A stretch of 64,000 nucleotides of DNA from Chrysomallon squamiferum (GCA_012295275.1 CM022672.1:7754884-7818883), one strand, 5' to 3'; numbered from the stretch's first letter, positions 1 to 22,437 are shown. Program-made: numbers and translations. The notes: generated from the sequence alone by a model not told the origin.

Positions 1-375
1 TGTTAGAGATCTTGTTATTAAAATGGCTACTATAATATATTAAACCCGTGCAATGACTAGTGGATATCTATGTTTTCGGGCAAAAAAAACAAAATATATC
101 ATTTCAGAACTATATTTACTTCACTAAATTTGTTCTTAGTGACATATCTATTACTCAAAGTTACTTCTTTAGTGTTTAACATTCAACATATATGATTTTT
201 TATTTAAACATATAGCAACATTTAAATCAGAATGTATGAATCTGCAGCTCTCTACTGCAGTTAATTTCAATTAGTTTTTGTATTATTCTGCATTATTATT
301 CAGTATAAACAAATAACTGCATCCTGCCTTACGATGTCAGTATTATCGAAAAGAAATGAAACATACACTTTACAG

Positions 376-9095
<8,720 letters not shown>

Positions 9096-12000
9096 TCGAC
9101 TATGTGAGCTGAGAGAAATCAGAAGAAATATCACAGTGATTATAATGCATTGTGGAGATCCAGTGCATAACAGAGACGAGTGTATAGATATTGTTGTTAT
9201 CTTAAGTAGAGTTCAGTTCTGTTTATTCAGTAATAAATCGTTTGAATAATATACGTCAGTTTAACTACTAACACAGAAATGCTATTTAGGTATTTTTAAT
9301 TATTTTCTTTGTTGTGTATTTCGTAATGAGTAATGCATATCTATATATATAGTCCATAAATATTGCTTAAAAGAATGGTGGAAAAATTTTGCATGCAAAT
9401 ATAAAACGAAACATTCTCTACTTCTGACGAAAAAGTCTACTGAATGGAATTCTCATCGAACCTTTTTAGGGCCTCATCTTTAAGAGACCAAGCGTTTTCA
9501 CAGAGAAACAGACTTTTCTGATTACTTTTGTTTTTATTTCATTTATATAAATATTTTTGTTTAGATTTACTAACCACTGCATAGGATTCACAAATATTTG
9601 TGTATTTTATATGTATACCTGTAGACAAACATTTCCTATATTTTATTATGTTAAAAATATATATAGTCATACAACTATCATTAATTATTCAGATGGCAGA
9701 TCGTATTACTTTATATCAGATTTACAGTCTAATTTCTTTTTTTCTTCTTTTTCTTTTTTTCTATGAAACGGGATATGTCGTTTCAAATTATTTTCTAAAG
9801 AGGATAGATAACCACACAATAAAGACAGCACGGTTCGACGTTAATTTGTTTTTTAGTATGTCTTAGAATTTACTAGATCTGAATTAATATCAACTAGACC
9901 AAACTGCTGAATGGCAAAATATACCTTAAGCAGGGATAATTTTGTTAAACTTTGGCTTCATATTGTATATTATTTGAAGAGAATACATAATAATTAACCA
10001 ATATAATTATATTTGAATAAAACATTGAAAAAAACAGCGTCTTGATACATTTTTTATTTGGATATTTTACTCATGACTGAACAATATTTAACACTGAAAG
10101 ATAAAGCTTGTAGTCTTATTATACTGGAACAAGCTAATCTGTCTCTACGGCAAACAATGCAATATCACTTCTCACAGAATATCCTAATAGACTTTTCAGT
10201 TAATGGTTTGTGATGACTTTTTCAGTTTGAGCCTGAATTTTCACTTTTGTACACAAACTACTCATAGATATTTTTATCTACACCAATTCTCAGACATCAC
10301 TGAAATCAGGACGCCTCGCCCTTTGTCCTGCATGCAACCACAGATCCAGTTCTTGTTCTGCGTTGTAATCAGCCGGATTTTGCCCACTAGTTGATCAGGC
10401 AATTCAGCATATCAATGTCCAGATGAGACCGCCAGGCTGACTTAATTCGGGCCATTGAGGAAAACCCTCTCTACACAGATTGCACTAGAGACTGGTATGC
10501 ATAAGATTTTTCAGAGCATCCTTAAAGTATTGGTTTGTAAACAGTCTATTATAGACACACTGATGTGAACCTTCAGTGCAGGCCATTCTGCTTCTTTAAG
10601 GTGATCAACATCACAGCCCATTCTCTCAAGTACAGCTGAATAATACTGGCACAGTTCATTCAAACTTTCTTCTCCATACACTACTCTCTCTCTGTGCCGA
10701 AAATTCTGCAAGTTAACACCCGGCAACTGTTGTAGAGCTGAGAGTCTTAAACATGCAGTCTCCAGGGCCTCAGTTTGCTTCAGGTAACCCACAGCTCCCT
10801 TCTGAAACTGCAGGGACAACTCAATCAGTATTGCTAATGCATCCTTCAAAAAGTGCATGCAGTTCGAAAGATTATAGTCCTTCGGATATCTAAGAATAGG
10901 TCGTACTCTGGCTTAAACGTCAACAGTCCCCGACTTCTTGTTGAGTGTGTTTTCAAAATGTGCTACGAATGTAGAGTACTTACTCAAAAGACATTAAGAT
11001 ATCGGCTTAGATGTCACATCCACCTTGTTCAACACAGACTGACAAGTTTAACCATCTTGTCTTCCATTACCTCCGACAGCAGTTGTAGTTCTCTGAGTGC
11101 CTTAGCACAGTAGTCGTAGTGTTTATGTAAATTCGTTAGTACAGATTTGAGATCATCAAACATTTTACCATCATTTTTCTTCATTGCATCTATAATCCCG
11201 AGTTCAAGTATGTGGCTAACACAGTGCATGGCAAACAAGCGAGGTACCTGGTCTTTAAGCAACTTAGCCACACTATGTCTTTTCCCCAAGTTCATCCTGT
11301 CACCATCTGATCCTGTTGCTACAAGTTTTTGTTTCCAGTCCCAACCAGGATCTACACTGTCCATGGTTGTTTCAATTGCATCCAGAACACCCTCTGCATC
11401 TGCATGCTCTACTACATTTATCTTCACAAATAAATTGTGTGTGTCACCTTGCTCAAAAAGTCTGGCATAAACTATTTCACTTTCAATGACAGAGACATCT
11501 CTAGCACAGTCAAACGTGATCGATAAACACTGGTATTTTTAACCAAGGCCAATGATTCATTTTTTATGCCATTATAAATGTATTCCAGGCTTGGTCAGTA
11601 CGATAACTGCTTGGTAAAATAACACCATTTTTCTTTGAAGTGACAGTAAACTGGGATACAAGGTAAATGTCAACTCCTCCTTAGCAATAAAATATGCAGT
11701 AATAAAGCAAGCAGTTAAGTGATTCCTTTGATCTTCATTGAGCCTTCGAATAACAACATCCATAGGACCAATTACAACCGGATGATGAGCTTGAACCCCA
11801 CTGGGACCAGAGTCGGACTCCAAGGAACAACATTCTGAAACAACTGTGCCGTATGCGTTGTGAAAACTGTGTCTGACAACTTGCCACGTTTCATGTCAAA
11901 AGTTTATTTTTTTATTTATTTTTTGTATGTGACGAGGATTGAGAGTGGCTTTTTATTGCATCAAATCGAAAATTATTTGTACCTCGACAAATCTCCCAAC

Positions 12001-12935
12001 AATTCCATATTTCCTACATGCGATGCAGAACATGATATCGCTTTCTTTATCGTCGTTTTCGCTTTTCTTTTTCATATTTTTCTTTAGATTCTGCCTTACC
12101 CCTTCTTTTCTTAGACAAATCAATTTCTGACGGGTCTTTGTCACATGAAATCCCGTATTTACACAGGTTCATGTTGTTCAGAATTGTATATTTTGCATTT
12201 TATTGCCTTATTCGATTTACTGGACCAAAACAAACAAAAAATCTGAAATCTGAAAGATTTATGCCGTTGTAAATTTAGTGCGCGCGCGCGTACACATACA
12301 CACGTCTATATTCAACTAATCGGAACACCTCGTCATATTCCGCTACACTTATAGTTCAGAGAAATGTACGATGTTTTCCGAATGTATCAAAAGGCACGGA
12401 ATCGACCGAGTGGTAACGAATGCTGGCTCTACAAAAATGTCCATGTCCACCAGCGGTTAGCACCAAGTCGGGATTGTTTAGTTATTCACTGCCCACGTCA
12501 CGCCACGTCACGTCTATTTATAGAACCAGCGACTTCTGCGTCGATAGTTTAATAATTCGTCAATCCTCTGATGAATAAAAATAGAACATATTAATGTTGT
12601 AAGATCACTGGACGGCAAATTAATTCACCGTTCATAAATTACGAACACGACCAGTCGTGCTAGTCAGAAACAGTTATGATTAGACTGAACCAGCCGTTCA
12701 CTACTGTCTTACTGTCGATGCCTGCAGACTGCTACTCAGTTACAACGATAAAATTAGAACAAACAAGCATTAAAATATAAATAAATAATAAAGATGAATA
12801 AATAAATAAAGATGAATTAATAAATAATAAAGAAGAATAAATAAATAAATAAATAAAGATGAATAAATAAATAAAATAATTAAAAAAAAAAAAAAAAAAA
12901 AAAGAAAAAGAGAGAGAGAAAAAAAATTTCACTGA
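9096..12935. other. Spacer between copies A and B
   Basis: About the first 700 bp matches the spacer downstream of copy B (for example 9064-9250 with 24892-25080, and 9540-9770 with 25340-25600), so it is part of the duplication unit and probably 3'UTR plus flank. AATAAA lies at 9232-9237. From about 10490 to 12150 there is a decayed hAT element on the minus strand. From 12150 to 12935 I see no gene, only AAAT-type repeats and short A tracts. Confidence 0.6.
10490..12150 (-). mobile_element. Decayed hAT-family transposase (ZNF862-like)
   Basis: Broken minus-strand fragments lie in transposase order. Near 12144-11953 a cysteine motif (FCIACRKYG then GRFVE) resembles the N-terminal finger of ZNF862-like hAT proteins. 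At 11823-11572 is a short middle piece. At 11427-11029 the best conserved part reads GSDGDRMNLGKRHSV, then QVPRLFAMHCVSHILELG, typical of the hAT catalytic core. At 10858-10511 is a C-terminal piece. Frameshifts and stops separate the parts, so no full protein is encoded. Termini and target-site duplication were not resolved. It is found only in the A-B spacer. Confidence 0.75.
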
Positions 12936-13248
12936 TCACGGAATGACCAGATGAGTGGAAGCGGATAAACGCGGACAGCTACTTACCAGTGAGAAACAAT
13001 TGTTTGATTCGTCATGTTCAGTGAGATTATTTATATTTATACAACTCAATCAGACAAAGAAAGAAAGAAACGAACAAACAAACAAACAAATAAACAATCT
13101 GTTAATTTTCTTCCGGCCATGGTCTGACTAAATTTAGAACATTGACGGGTTTTCCAAATTTTATTTATAGAATACAGGTAGAGTTTCAGTTTCCTCAAAA
13201 GATTTTTCAAAATACATTTTGTTGAGAAAATCTGTTAATTTTATACAG
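12936..13248 (+). promoter_or_regulatory. Candidate promoter and noncoding first exon of copy B
   Basis: This block is strongly conserved with 26941-27271 upstream of copy C, although the flanks differ. It ends at a matching donor in both copies (B TACAG|GTAGGT, C TACAG|GTAAGT). A matching acceptor (ACTGTAG) lies 15 bp before the ATG in each. I infer an untranslated exon ending at 13248 with the core promoter upstream. The transcription start is not visible. Confidence 0.45.
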
Positions 13249-14056
13249 GTAGGTACAGATAAGTATTAGATTTAAAACTTTATTTACAGACGTGTTTTGT
13301 GTAGAAGTTTTAACTTCTGTCCTAGTGTACAACGACAGCATAACTGTTTGTTAACAACGACACAAACGGCTTTTCATATAAAACGTTACCGAAACTAAAT
13401 TTTTATTTTTATTTTAGCTAAAATATTTCAAACTTAATTATTTTTACTTCTGTCTAAATGTCTTAATCAAAATAATAAGTTAAGAAGAATAAAAATTAAA
13501 ATTAAAACAATCACGTTCTTTATCTGTTCACAAAAGTTTTATGTGACTAAATTTACAGCGTATGAGTAGTAGTAGCAGTAGTCGTTGTAGTAGTAGTCGT
13601 AGTTGTAATAGTCGTAGTGGTAGTAGTAGTAATAATAATAATATCAGTAGTCGTAGAAGAAGTAGTAGTGAAATAGTTTTAGAAATGTTATGAAGAATTT
13701 CCACTGACTCTGTTTTTGTTTCGATTTCCTTGGTGATCATTATCAAAAGAAAGATAAATATTTATTTGTGTCTCGTGAAAAAGTTATAAATGTTTACTCT
13801 ATAACAAATAAATTTCTGGGTATTTCTACTGTAGTCTTAATCATATAACATGGCGGCTGTTGGGATTCGAGTTATGCGAGGTCCTGATTGGTCAGGAGGA
13901 GACGTAGATGGAGGTGAAGGTCATCTGGGAACAATAACGTCTTATGCAGAAGATAAAACATGCACAGTGATTTGGGACAACGGAAAAGTAACAATTTCCT
14001 CAGCTGGAAAAGGAAACAAGTTTGACTTAAGAATTGTAGACAATGCCCCAATAGGT

Positions 14057-14057
14057 A

Positions 14058-14121
<64 letters not shown>
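14057..14121. repeat. (AAT)n microsatellite at the exon 1 donor, copy B
   Basis: The trinucleotide run begins within the donor GTAAATAATAAT directly after exon 1. Copy C has the same arrangement at about 27830-27872. Confidence 0.9.
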
Positions 14122-14127
<6 letters not shown>

Positions 14128-15541
14128 AATAATATATTTATTTTAGTTTTCCAAAATATTTTATTTTATTTTCCACATATTTTATTTATTTTCTGTCTTA
14201 GAATATATTGTTCATTTAGTAGATGTTATTTATTTTTATTACCTCTTTTCTTGCATACACAATTACTTATTTTAATTAATAAGTAAAGTAGATAATGTAT
14301 TTAGAGGTATATCATTTTGCTCTTTTTTTAATTCTTTTTTTTTTTTTTTTTTTCAGGAGTTCGACATAAAGATAAAGTTTGTAATGGATGTGGAGAGAAA
14401 GATATAATAGGAATGAGATGGTCGTGTAAGAAATGTGAAGATTTACACTTGTGTTCTTTGTGTTACTTCATGGGAAAGCATGATCGTTCACACGACTTTG
14501 TTCGATACGACACAGCGAAATCAGAAGGGTAAATAAATTTCAAAAATAATTAAACCATGAAAGCTACAGAATAACTGAAACAGCAAAGATTTTAATATTT
14601 AAAATACGGTGTTAATTCTAAAGTTTTCTTATTATTTAATGAATGTTTCATTTTTATTTATTGTACAGCTCTCTCGTACTTGCACGGTTCACCACATCTA
14701 AGATTCAAACATACGGTATATTTCCTAGCGCTGTGGTCACCCGAGGAATACACTGGGACCAGGAAGACAAAGATGGTGAATAGAAAAAAATAGATCAATG
14801 TTGTCTTCCGGTTAATATTAATAGCTATTGATAAAAATGTTGTTAGTGAATTTGTTATGAAAATAGCTATTATTCTACACTATAATATATTATAACCCCT
14901 CGAAAGACTGGTAGATATCTATGTTTTCGGGCACAAAACCAAAATATATCATTTCAGAACTATATTTACTTCACTAAATTTGTTCTTACTGACATATCTA
15001 TTGCTCAAAGTTACTTGTTTAGTGTTTTAAATTCAGTATAATATATAACAAATATTTTTTTTTTTTTAAATTTAAACATATAGATCAATTAAATCAGTAT
15101 GTATGAATGATAGTTTTTGTATTATTCTGCATGATTATGCAACATAAACAAATAACTGCTTCCTGCCTTACGATGTCAGTATTATCGAAAAGAAATGAAA
15201 CATGCACTTTACAGGTGGACCAGATAAACCAGGAATTGTGACAGGGATTATACATCACGATCCGAAATCCTACAGATCTGCAGTGACCGTTGGCTGGAAG
15301 ACAGGGGAGACAACTACATGTCGTGTTGGTCATCACGGTCAAGTTGATATCCAGTGTATTGAACCTGCACGAGGACCTCAGTGTTACCCTCAACATTTGC
15401 CTGTTCTAGGTAAGACTCACACTTAATAATTTTTGCCTGTTTAGACTCAAGTGTCACAAAATGTAAGAAAAAATGTATACTTTGATTAGAAATGAACTGT
15501 TAATGATACAGATAAATGTTTAAGTCACAGACAAAGAAATA

Positions 15542-16200
15542 AAGTGGTACCTTGACTTACGAGTTTAACTCGTTCCGTGACCAAGCCCGTAACTCAAATT
15601 ACTGGTATATCAAATTAAATTTCTAAAGTGAAATTAACTGAAATACCATTAATCCGTTCCAGCCACGAACCTTTTTATACCGTATTTTTAAATAAGAAAA
15701 CTACAAATATAAAAGAGAATGTAAAGAAATAAAATGATTTTGTAAAGTGTATTTATCTCGCAGATCAGACAAATTATGTTAACGCCTTTGGCTGGAATTA
15801 CAGCCTTTATCGACTCCTTCTGCTTCAGTATAGTACACATCGTAGAAGTACTACGCTCGTGCTGCTTAGTCAAGTCGACCAGATGCACACCTCGCTCATA
15901 TTTTTCTATGATTTCATGCTTTAATTCAGTGGACATCATCCGCTTCTTCTTCTCAGCACTGTCCTTGACGTACTTTCTTAGGATTCATGGTCAGAAAAAA
16001 GGAATTTGGCAAAATACTGCACAAAACGCGAGCACAACACAACACAGAGGCCTCCACGGCGAGGTAACCACGGGAGACGCGGGATGCTGGCGGATGTTAT
16101 GTTGTTGGTTGCGCCAAATATGAAGCTCGCTCATAACTCGAATTTGGCTCGCAACTAAGAAACTCGTAACTTTGTGCACTCTAAATCAACATACCACTGT
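15542..16200 (-). mobile_element. Tigger/pogo-like remnant in intron 4 of copy B
   Basis: Orthologous to the element in copy A (717-1429): same intron, same orientation, same imperfect terminal repeats (start AAAGTGGTACCTTGA, end CATACCACTGT). The minus strand keeps a shorter CENP-B-like helix-turn-helix (HEIIEKYERGVHLVDLTKQH). No catalytic domain. Absent from intron 4 of copy C. Confidence 0.75.
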
Positions 16201-16249
16201 ATTTTTAAATTATATATATATATATATATTCTTCAAAATTTTGCGAAGC

Positions 16250-16760
16250 TAAAATGTACAAATATTATTGAAATATTCTGAGCGAAACTAACATTTTTCT
16301 GTGAAACTAACTTATGGAAATATTGTTGAAATATTCTAACTGACATTAAGATATACAAATATTGTTAAAACATTCCAAGTGATCCTAACATATACAAATA
16401 TTGCTGAAATATTCTAAGTAACACATATAGAACTATTTTGTTAAAACGTTGTAAGTAATTCTAATATTTATGTTAAAATATTCTAAAACCCCCCAGCAAT
16501 ATTTATATCTTGTTAAAACATTCTAATCCTAATATTTACATGTCAAAACATTCGAAGTCAAGGTAATATTGTTAAACATTCTAACACTAATATTTACATG
16601 TGAAAGCAATCCAAGAACAATACTTTTTACATGTTAGAACATTCTAGGTAATACTAATATTTAGAGTTTAAATCATTCTAACTAACATTGATATTTTACC
16701 TGCTAAAAGGTTCTAAATAACAGATATTTACCTGTTGTTAAGACATTTATATAACATTGT
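16250..16760. repeat. Intron 4 minisatellite, copy B
   Basis: Same degenerate unit as in copy A (ATACAAATATTGTTAAAA plus CATTC); it follows directly after the Tigger remnant. Confidence 0.7.
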
Positions 16761-17159
16761 TTTGTAACGTGTTTTTTAAAACCTTTCTGTGTAATATTAT
16801 TATTCTCAGATGCTGATGTTGTCAAAATTTGGAATGAATTTGATGAAGGAAAAAATGGTTCATCGAGTAAAACCAAGGTCTGATACTAAGACGTTTTGTT
16901 AATAATTATTTTATTTGTTAACCTGTCATTTGAAATTAGATAATGTTTTCTTTGTCAAGTAAATTATGTCATTGTAATAATCGATGTAATTTGTTAATTT
17001 CACGTTTCTCTGTGTAAAATGATTTTTGATTACATCAGTTATTATTATTAAGTTTATTGTCATTTTTTTAGTTTGACGTTGTTCTTTCTTGTGTAGGTTT
17101 GTTTCATAATAAGCTTGTTAATATTTGCTTATTATTAAGTTTATTGGTGTTTGTTATTT

Positions 17160-17670
17160 TAATTACAGTTTATGAAAGGTAGTGTTTAAGTTTATTTGTG
17201 TTGTCACAGTTATAGAAAGATAGTGTTTTAGTTTGTCTGTGTTGTTATTACAGTTTAATAAAGTTTATTTGTGCTGTTATTTTAAGTACACTTTAAGAAA
17301 GGTCGTGTTTAATTTTATTTGTGTTGTTATTACAGTTTAAAAAATATAGTGTTTTCGTTTATTTGTATTGTCATTATAGATTAAGAAAGGTAGTGCTTAA
17401 GTTTGTGTTGTTATTGCAGTTTAAGAAAGGTAGTGTTTAAGTTTATTTGTATTGTTCGTACAGTTTAAGAAAGGTAGTGTTTATGTTTATTTTTGTTGTT
17501 ATTAGAGTTTAAGAAAAATAGTGTTTATGTTTATTTGTGTTGTTATTATAATTTAAGAAAGGTAGTTCTGAAGTTTGTGTTATTGCAGTTTAAGAAATGT
17601 AGTGTTTAGGTTTATTTGTGTTATTGCTGTTTAAGAAATATGGTGTTTACGGTTATTTGTGTTATTGCAG
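17160..17670 (+). repeat. Acceptor-containing minisatellite in intron 5, copy B
   Basis: The longest of the three arrays, about eleven units of roughly 45 bp. The consensus is GTTTATTTGTGTTGTTATT, ACAG, TTTAAGAAAGGTAGTG. Many units keep an AG acceptor followed by the first 16 or so bases of exon 6. The real acceptor is at 17670/17671. Confidence 0.8.
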
Positions 17671-20222
17671 TTTAAGAAAGGGAGTGCGGTGAGAATTCTT
17701 GATGACAAAGAGAAGGTGAAACGTTTACAGAAAGGTCACGGAGAGTGGACTAAACAAATGAGACAGGTCAGATTGACGTTAGATACAAACTAAAACATGA
17801 CATGCATTTAGAAAATCATTCTCTGTAATAGAATATATTTCTGCTTGTTTGTGAAGGTATGTACGTATGTACGTATGTATGTATGTGTATATCTGTGGAT
17901 GCGTGTATGTGTTTAAGTGTGCATCTATGTGTATGTATGTATGTGTATGTATATATATATTTGTCTGTGTTTGTATGTGTATATATGTATGTCCGTGTGT
18001 GTATATATATATATGTGTATGTGTATGTGTATATATATAAATGTATGTGTGTATGTGCGCATATTTTTATGTATACATGTATGCAACAATTGTAATGGTA
18101 TCGAATTTCATTATGTTTTCTCGTATAAACTTTTAGTAGTTTTTGAAATGATTTTGTAGTTGAGCGTCCTAAGAAACTAAATAATAATAATAATATTGTC
18201 ACATTGTTTTGTGTTTTCATGTATAAATATTTTAATAATGTTTTGAACGTTTATGTGTTTTGGTAAAGTAATAACCAATTTAATATTGTCACTTTCTGTT
18301 ATTTTAAATTGCTGAAATTTTCTTATAATGTCTGAAATGTTTATGTGTTTCAGTTTCTGGGTAAAGTTGGAAGAGTTGTCAAAGTTCTAGACGATGGTGA
18401 TGTGGTTGTCAGATTTGGAATTTTACGCTTTTGTTATAATCCGGCCTGCTGTCTTCCAGCCTCGGAATCAGACCTGCCTTCAGATCCTTTAGGCTTGAAA
18501 GGACTTTTAGACAGTGTGGATGTAGACCTGCCTTCAGATCCTTTAGGTTTAAAAGCAGTTTTAGACAGAATGAAAGAAGACCTGCCTTCAGATCCTTTAG
18601 GACTTCTGTCTAAATTAGCAGAATGTAAACATTGATTAATGTTGTTTCTAGTTTATTGTTTCTTTGGAATAAGTTACATTTCCCTTTTTGTGAAATCTAC
18701 ATTAATATTTAAAAACAATTTAATATATTAAATAACAAACAACTATATCTCTAAATCAACCATCGTGTCAAAAATTCATCAAAATGAATTTTTTAATAAT
18801 ATTTTTCGCTAAATAAGTGATGATTATAGTATGCTAAGGCTTTGAGAACCACGATTTCTTCAGCATATAAAATATATCTGTAATATCTGCAGTTATATCT
18901 GTAACATTTGTTTTCTGGAATTAAAGTTGTATTAGTAATAAATGCATTGATAATAATATCATTTGATAAATTATTTACCACACTGATGTCATTTAGGGCT
19001 ATTTATGAAGAGGTCTATAATGAGTTAGCTGTAGGCACGTTTATAGCATTAAACAAATCGACCATCTAATGTTAGAAACTCTGAAATCTGCTATCTTCAT
19101 CAAACATTATTTGTATATTCCCCAGCGTGCAAACAATCTCTGGAGAATCTGTCTGCGAGTTAAAGCGACTAAAGCAGACGGTGCAGATGAATTTCTGACC
19201 GCTCTTAAAAAATCTGATGTTGATGAAATCAAGAAGATTTTAGAAAATATCCCTTTCTAGTAAGTCAAATAATATTAATATTGTAATATCACATACAAAT
19301 AATCTTAACTTTTGAACATGACTGAATGCTGCAATTAAAGAAAGCACAGAAAATGTATTTTAATAGGACTTTTCAAATATTTTGAGATTTAATTTGAAAA
19401 GTACTTAAATATATTTTACATATTCTTTAATATAGAAATTATTAAAGAAAAACGTTTTTGATTGACTAAGCACAAACTGCTTTTAATTCCAGATGAAATG
19501 TCAACCAGCTAATGGCGTCACTCTTTTACACGCTGCTGCTGATAAAGGAAAACTTGAAGTTGTTAAGTTTCTGTTAGACAAAGGGGCAGACATTGATGCG
19601 AGGGACTCGGACGGACACACTCCACTTTTACAGTCACTGGACAAGTAAGGTTTACTGAATTAAAGTAAATTAGAGATTTTTATTTGAGAAAACCGGAGAA
19701 ATGAGAAATATTAATCTTAATTTTGAAGGTAAACGTTTATGAATTAATGATCAGAGTCTGCAAAAAATGTAAATTTAATGATATTACATATACAGCTATG
19801 GTTATCTGTAATGAAAATATAGATTTACAAATGGATCAGGATATTTTTCCTCCAATCGAAATATTTTGTGAACCAGCCATCCAAAACGTTTTTATTTTCT
19901 TTTTATTTTTTTATTTATTTTTTTTATTTATTTATTTATTTATCAAATACTAACTTTCTGTACCTCTTTGAAACATCAAACTATAGGAGACACCTGGATG
20001 TTGCTAATTTTCTAATAGAAGCTGGGACGGACTTTATGCAGTCGACGACAGCGATCTGACAGTTTTGCATTATGCCGTTCACGCTGGAGACCCGCCACTT
20101 GTACATGACCTGATGAGGAGAGGATGTGACGTCAATGCTGTGGTAACTTATCCCCATTCTGAAACAAATAATAATAAAAAAAGATATAAATAAATCAATT
20201 AAATAACGAAGGAAGCGAATAA

Positions 20223-20227
20223 AAAAA

Positions 20228-20282
<55 letters not shown>

Positions 20283-20284
20283 AC
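20223..20284. repeat. (AAAT)n microsatellite, intron 10 copy B
   Basis: Tetranucleotide run just after exon 10. Shorter AAAT tracts lie at the same place in copy A (5248-5326) and copy C (33626-33650). Confidence 0.9.
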
Positions 20285-20995
20285 GTGTGTGTGAGTGTGT
20301 GTAGTATGAATTCACAGATAAGCAAAAAACCAACAAACAAACAACAAACAGATGATCAAAAACACGTACACACAAACTGACATGTATTTAAAAACACCAG
20401 TGAACACAGAATCACATATAAACTTATTTTCAGTTCACTTTTAACAGTCAAACTGAACAGAACAAAGACAAACAAATGAATTTAGAAGGAACTGATCCTA
20501 CAAGACATACAAACATATATATATACATACATACAAATTCATACATACATACATACATACATACAGAGATACATACATACACATTCATACATATACACAT
20601 AATGCATACAAAATATACTTATAAAGACACATACACAATTAGACACATTCATACTACATACATAGACATTGCTATACACATACACTAAATTCATGCAATC
20701 AGTTTTCATTTAGGATAAAAAAGGGAATACTCCACTCCATTTTGCTTTATATGCAAATCAATTTTCCTGTGCTGAAATACTTCTGACTTCACCAAACCTG
20801 GATCTGACCATCACTAATAAGAATGAATTGAACCCTCTTCACTTGGATGCGTTGGTTGGAAAATCAGGGTAAAATTTCTTCGTAATATATTACTGATTAA
20901 TCTTACTTAAATTTAATTTATTGATTTTATAAATTTATTCATATGATCTAAAATTTAAATAGAAACTATATTTATAATTTTCACTCTTGATCTTC

Positions 20996-21013
20996 AGAGA
21001 GAGACAGACAGAC

Positions 21014-21088
<75 letters not shown>
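20996..21088. repeat. (GA)n microsatellite, intron 11 copy B
   Basis: GA run preceded by four GACA units; positional match to 5995-6110 and 34603-34704. Confidence 0.95.
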
Positions 21089-21092
<4 letters not shown>

Positions 21093-21644
21093 GGAATATA
21101 AAAATTAACTCAAAGAAACAGTTTAAAAAGTCATTCATTGTTTTGATTAACAGAGGAAGACTGACAAAGAAAATTTTAAAAAGAAACAAGGAACTTCTTA
21201 ATAAACAGAACAAAGATGGGCACACAGCTCTTCATGGTGCTGTCGTAAACAATCATAAACAAGAAGCTGAAATTCTTATCAAAGAGGTAAATACAGATAC
21301 ACACTTACACCACGCATAGGTACACACAAACACATACATACACACACATACAAACACATACATAAATACATACATATCATTCACACACAAATCTATATAT
21401 ATACACATACATATATACATACATAAATTCATTCATTCATTCATACATACATACATATATAGACATATACAAACATATGCACACACACATACACATTACA
21501 CATTCATATAAATACTCATATTCAAAGAAAACAACCGGACAAACACATGCTGAGAGAGAGATTAAAATACTAATATTAAAAGCAGAATACAGATACCTTT
21601 TCTGTCTGTTAACAGTATTTTTTGATAATATTATTAATTAATTA

Positions 21645-21701
<57 letters not shown>

Positions 21702-22184
21702 GTTATTTAAAAGGGTGCAGATGTTAACATCAAAGATAAAGAAAACGAGGCTACACCTCTACATTTTGCTTGTAAGAAGGGACATTATTTGTTAGCTAAA
21801 ATGTTCTTATCAGCAGGTAAATTGTTTTTAGCTTTTCATTTCTCATTTCTTCACTTTGAGAGTATCTATCTGAGTATACACCATCTAAATACCTTCACAT
21901 ATCAGTATTTACGTAATTACAAAAACATATACTATGATATACAAAATATAAACGGTAACATGTGCATCAATACACTAATATGTAAATACATATAAAACAC
22001 ATACATAAATACATGATTCATACATCTATATATACATGTACTTGTACTCAGTATATGTTTTCACTACAGTATTTGTCTCATCTATCTGAATTTTGATTTG
22101 AACGTACATGCCTTGTTATGATGTCTGTCCTGATTATTGTATTTATCACAATTAACCAGTGTAATCAATAAATTTAACTATAAT

Positions 22185-22322
22185 AACAACACAAATAAAC
22201 ATAAACACTATATTTTTTGAACTGTAACAACAACAGGAATAAAAGTAAACACTACCTTTCTTAAACTGTAATTAAAATAACAGCACAAATAAACTTAAAT
22301 ACTACCTTTATTAAACTGTTAC
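22185..22322 (-). repeat. Inverted segment of the intron 5 minisatellite in intron 13, copy B
   Basis: The reverse complement of this stretch holds about three units of the intron 5 array (ATTACAGTTTAAGAAAGGTA, GTTTATTTGTGCTG). It lies about 4.5 kb downstream of the forward array in the same predicted transcript, opposite in orientation. The flanks (AATAAATTTAA and ATAATCAGTATCATTATTG) match copy A, where the insert is missing. Confidence 0.75.
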
Positions 22323-22391
22323 TATAATCAGTATCATTATTGTTTAACAGTCTTATTCATCATCATCATTACCATCATCATAATAGTTCTA

Positions 22392-22394
22392 GTA

Positions 22395-22437
<43 letters not shown>
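22392..22437. repeat. (TAG)n microsatellite before exon 14, copy B
   Basis: Trinucleotide run about 30 bp upstream of the exon 14 acceptor. The equivalent runs are at about 6660-6740 (copy A) and 36071-36154 (copy C). Confidence 0.9.

Noticed and set aside
18793-18981. Minus-strand frame in intron 7 of copy B
   Set aside because: No family resemblance, and the matching intron of copy A breaks the frame.
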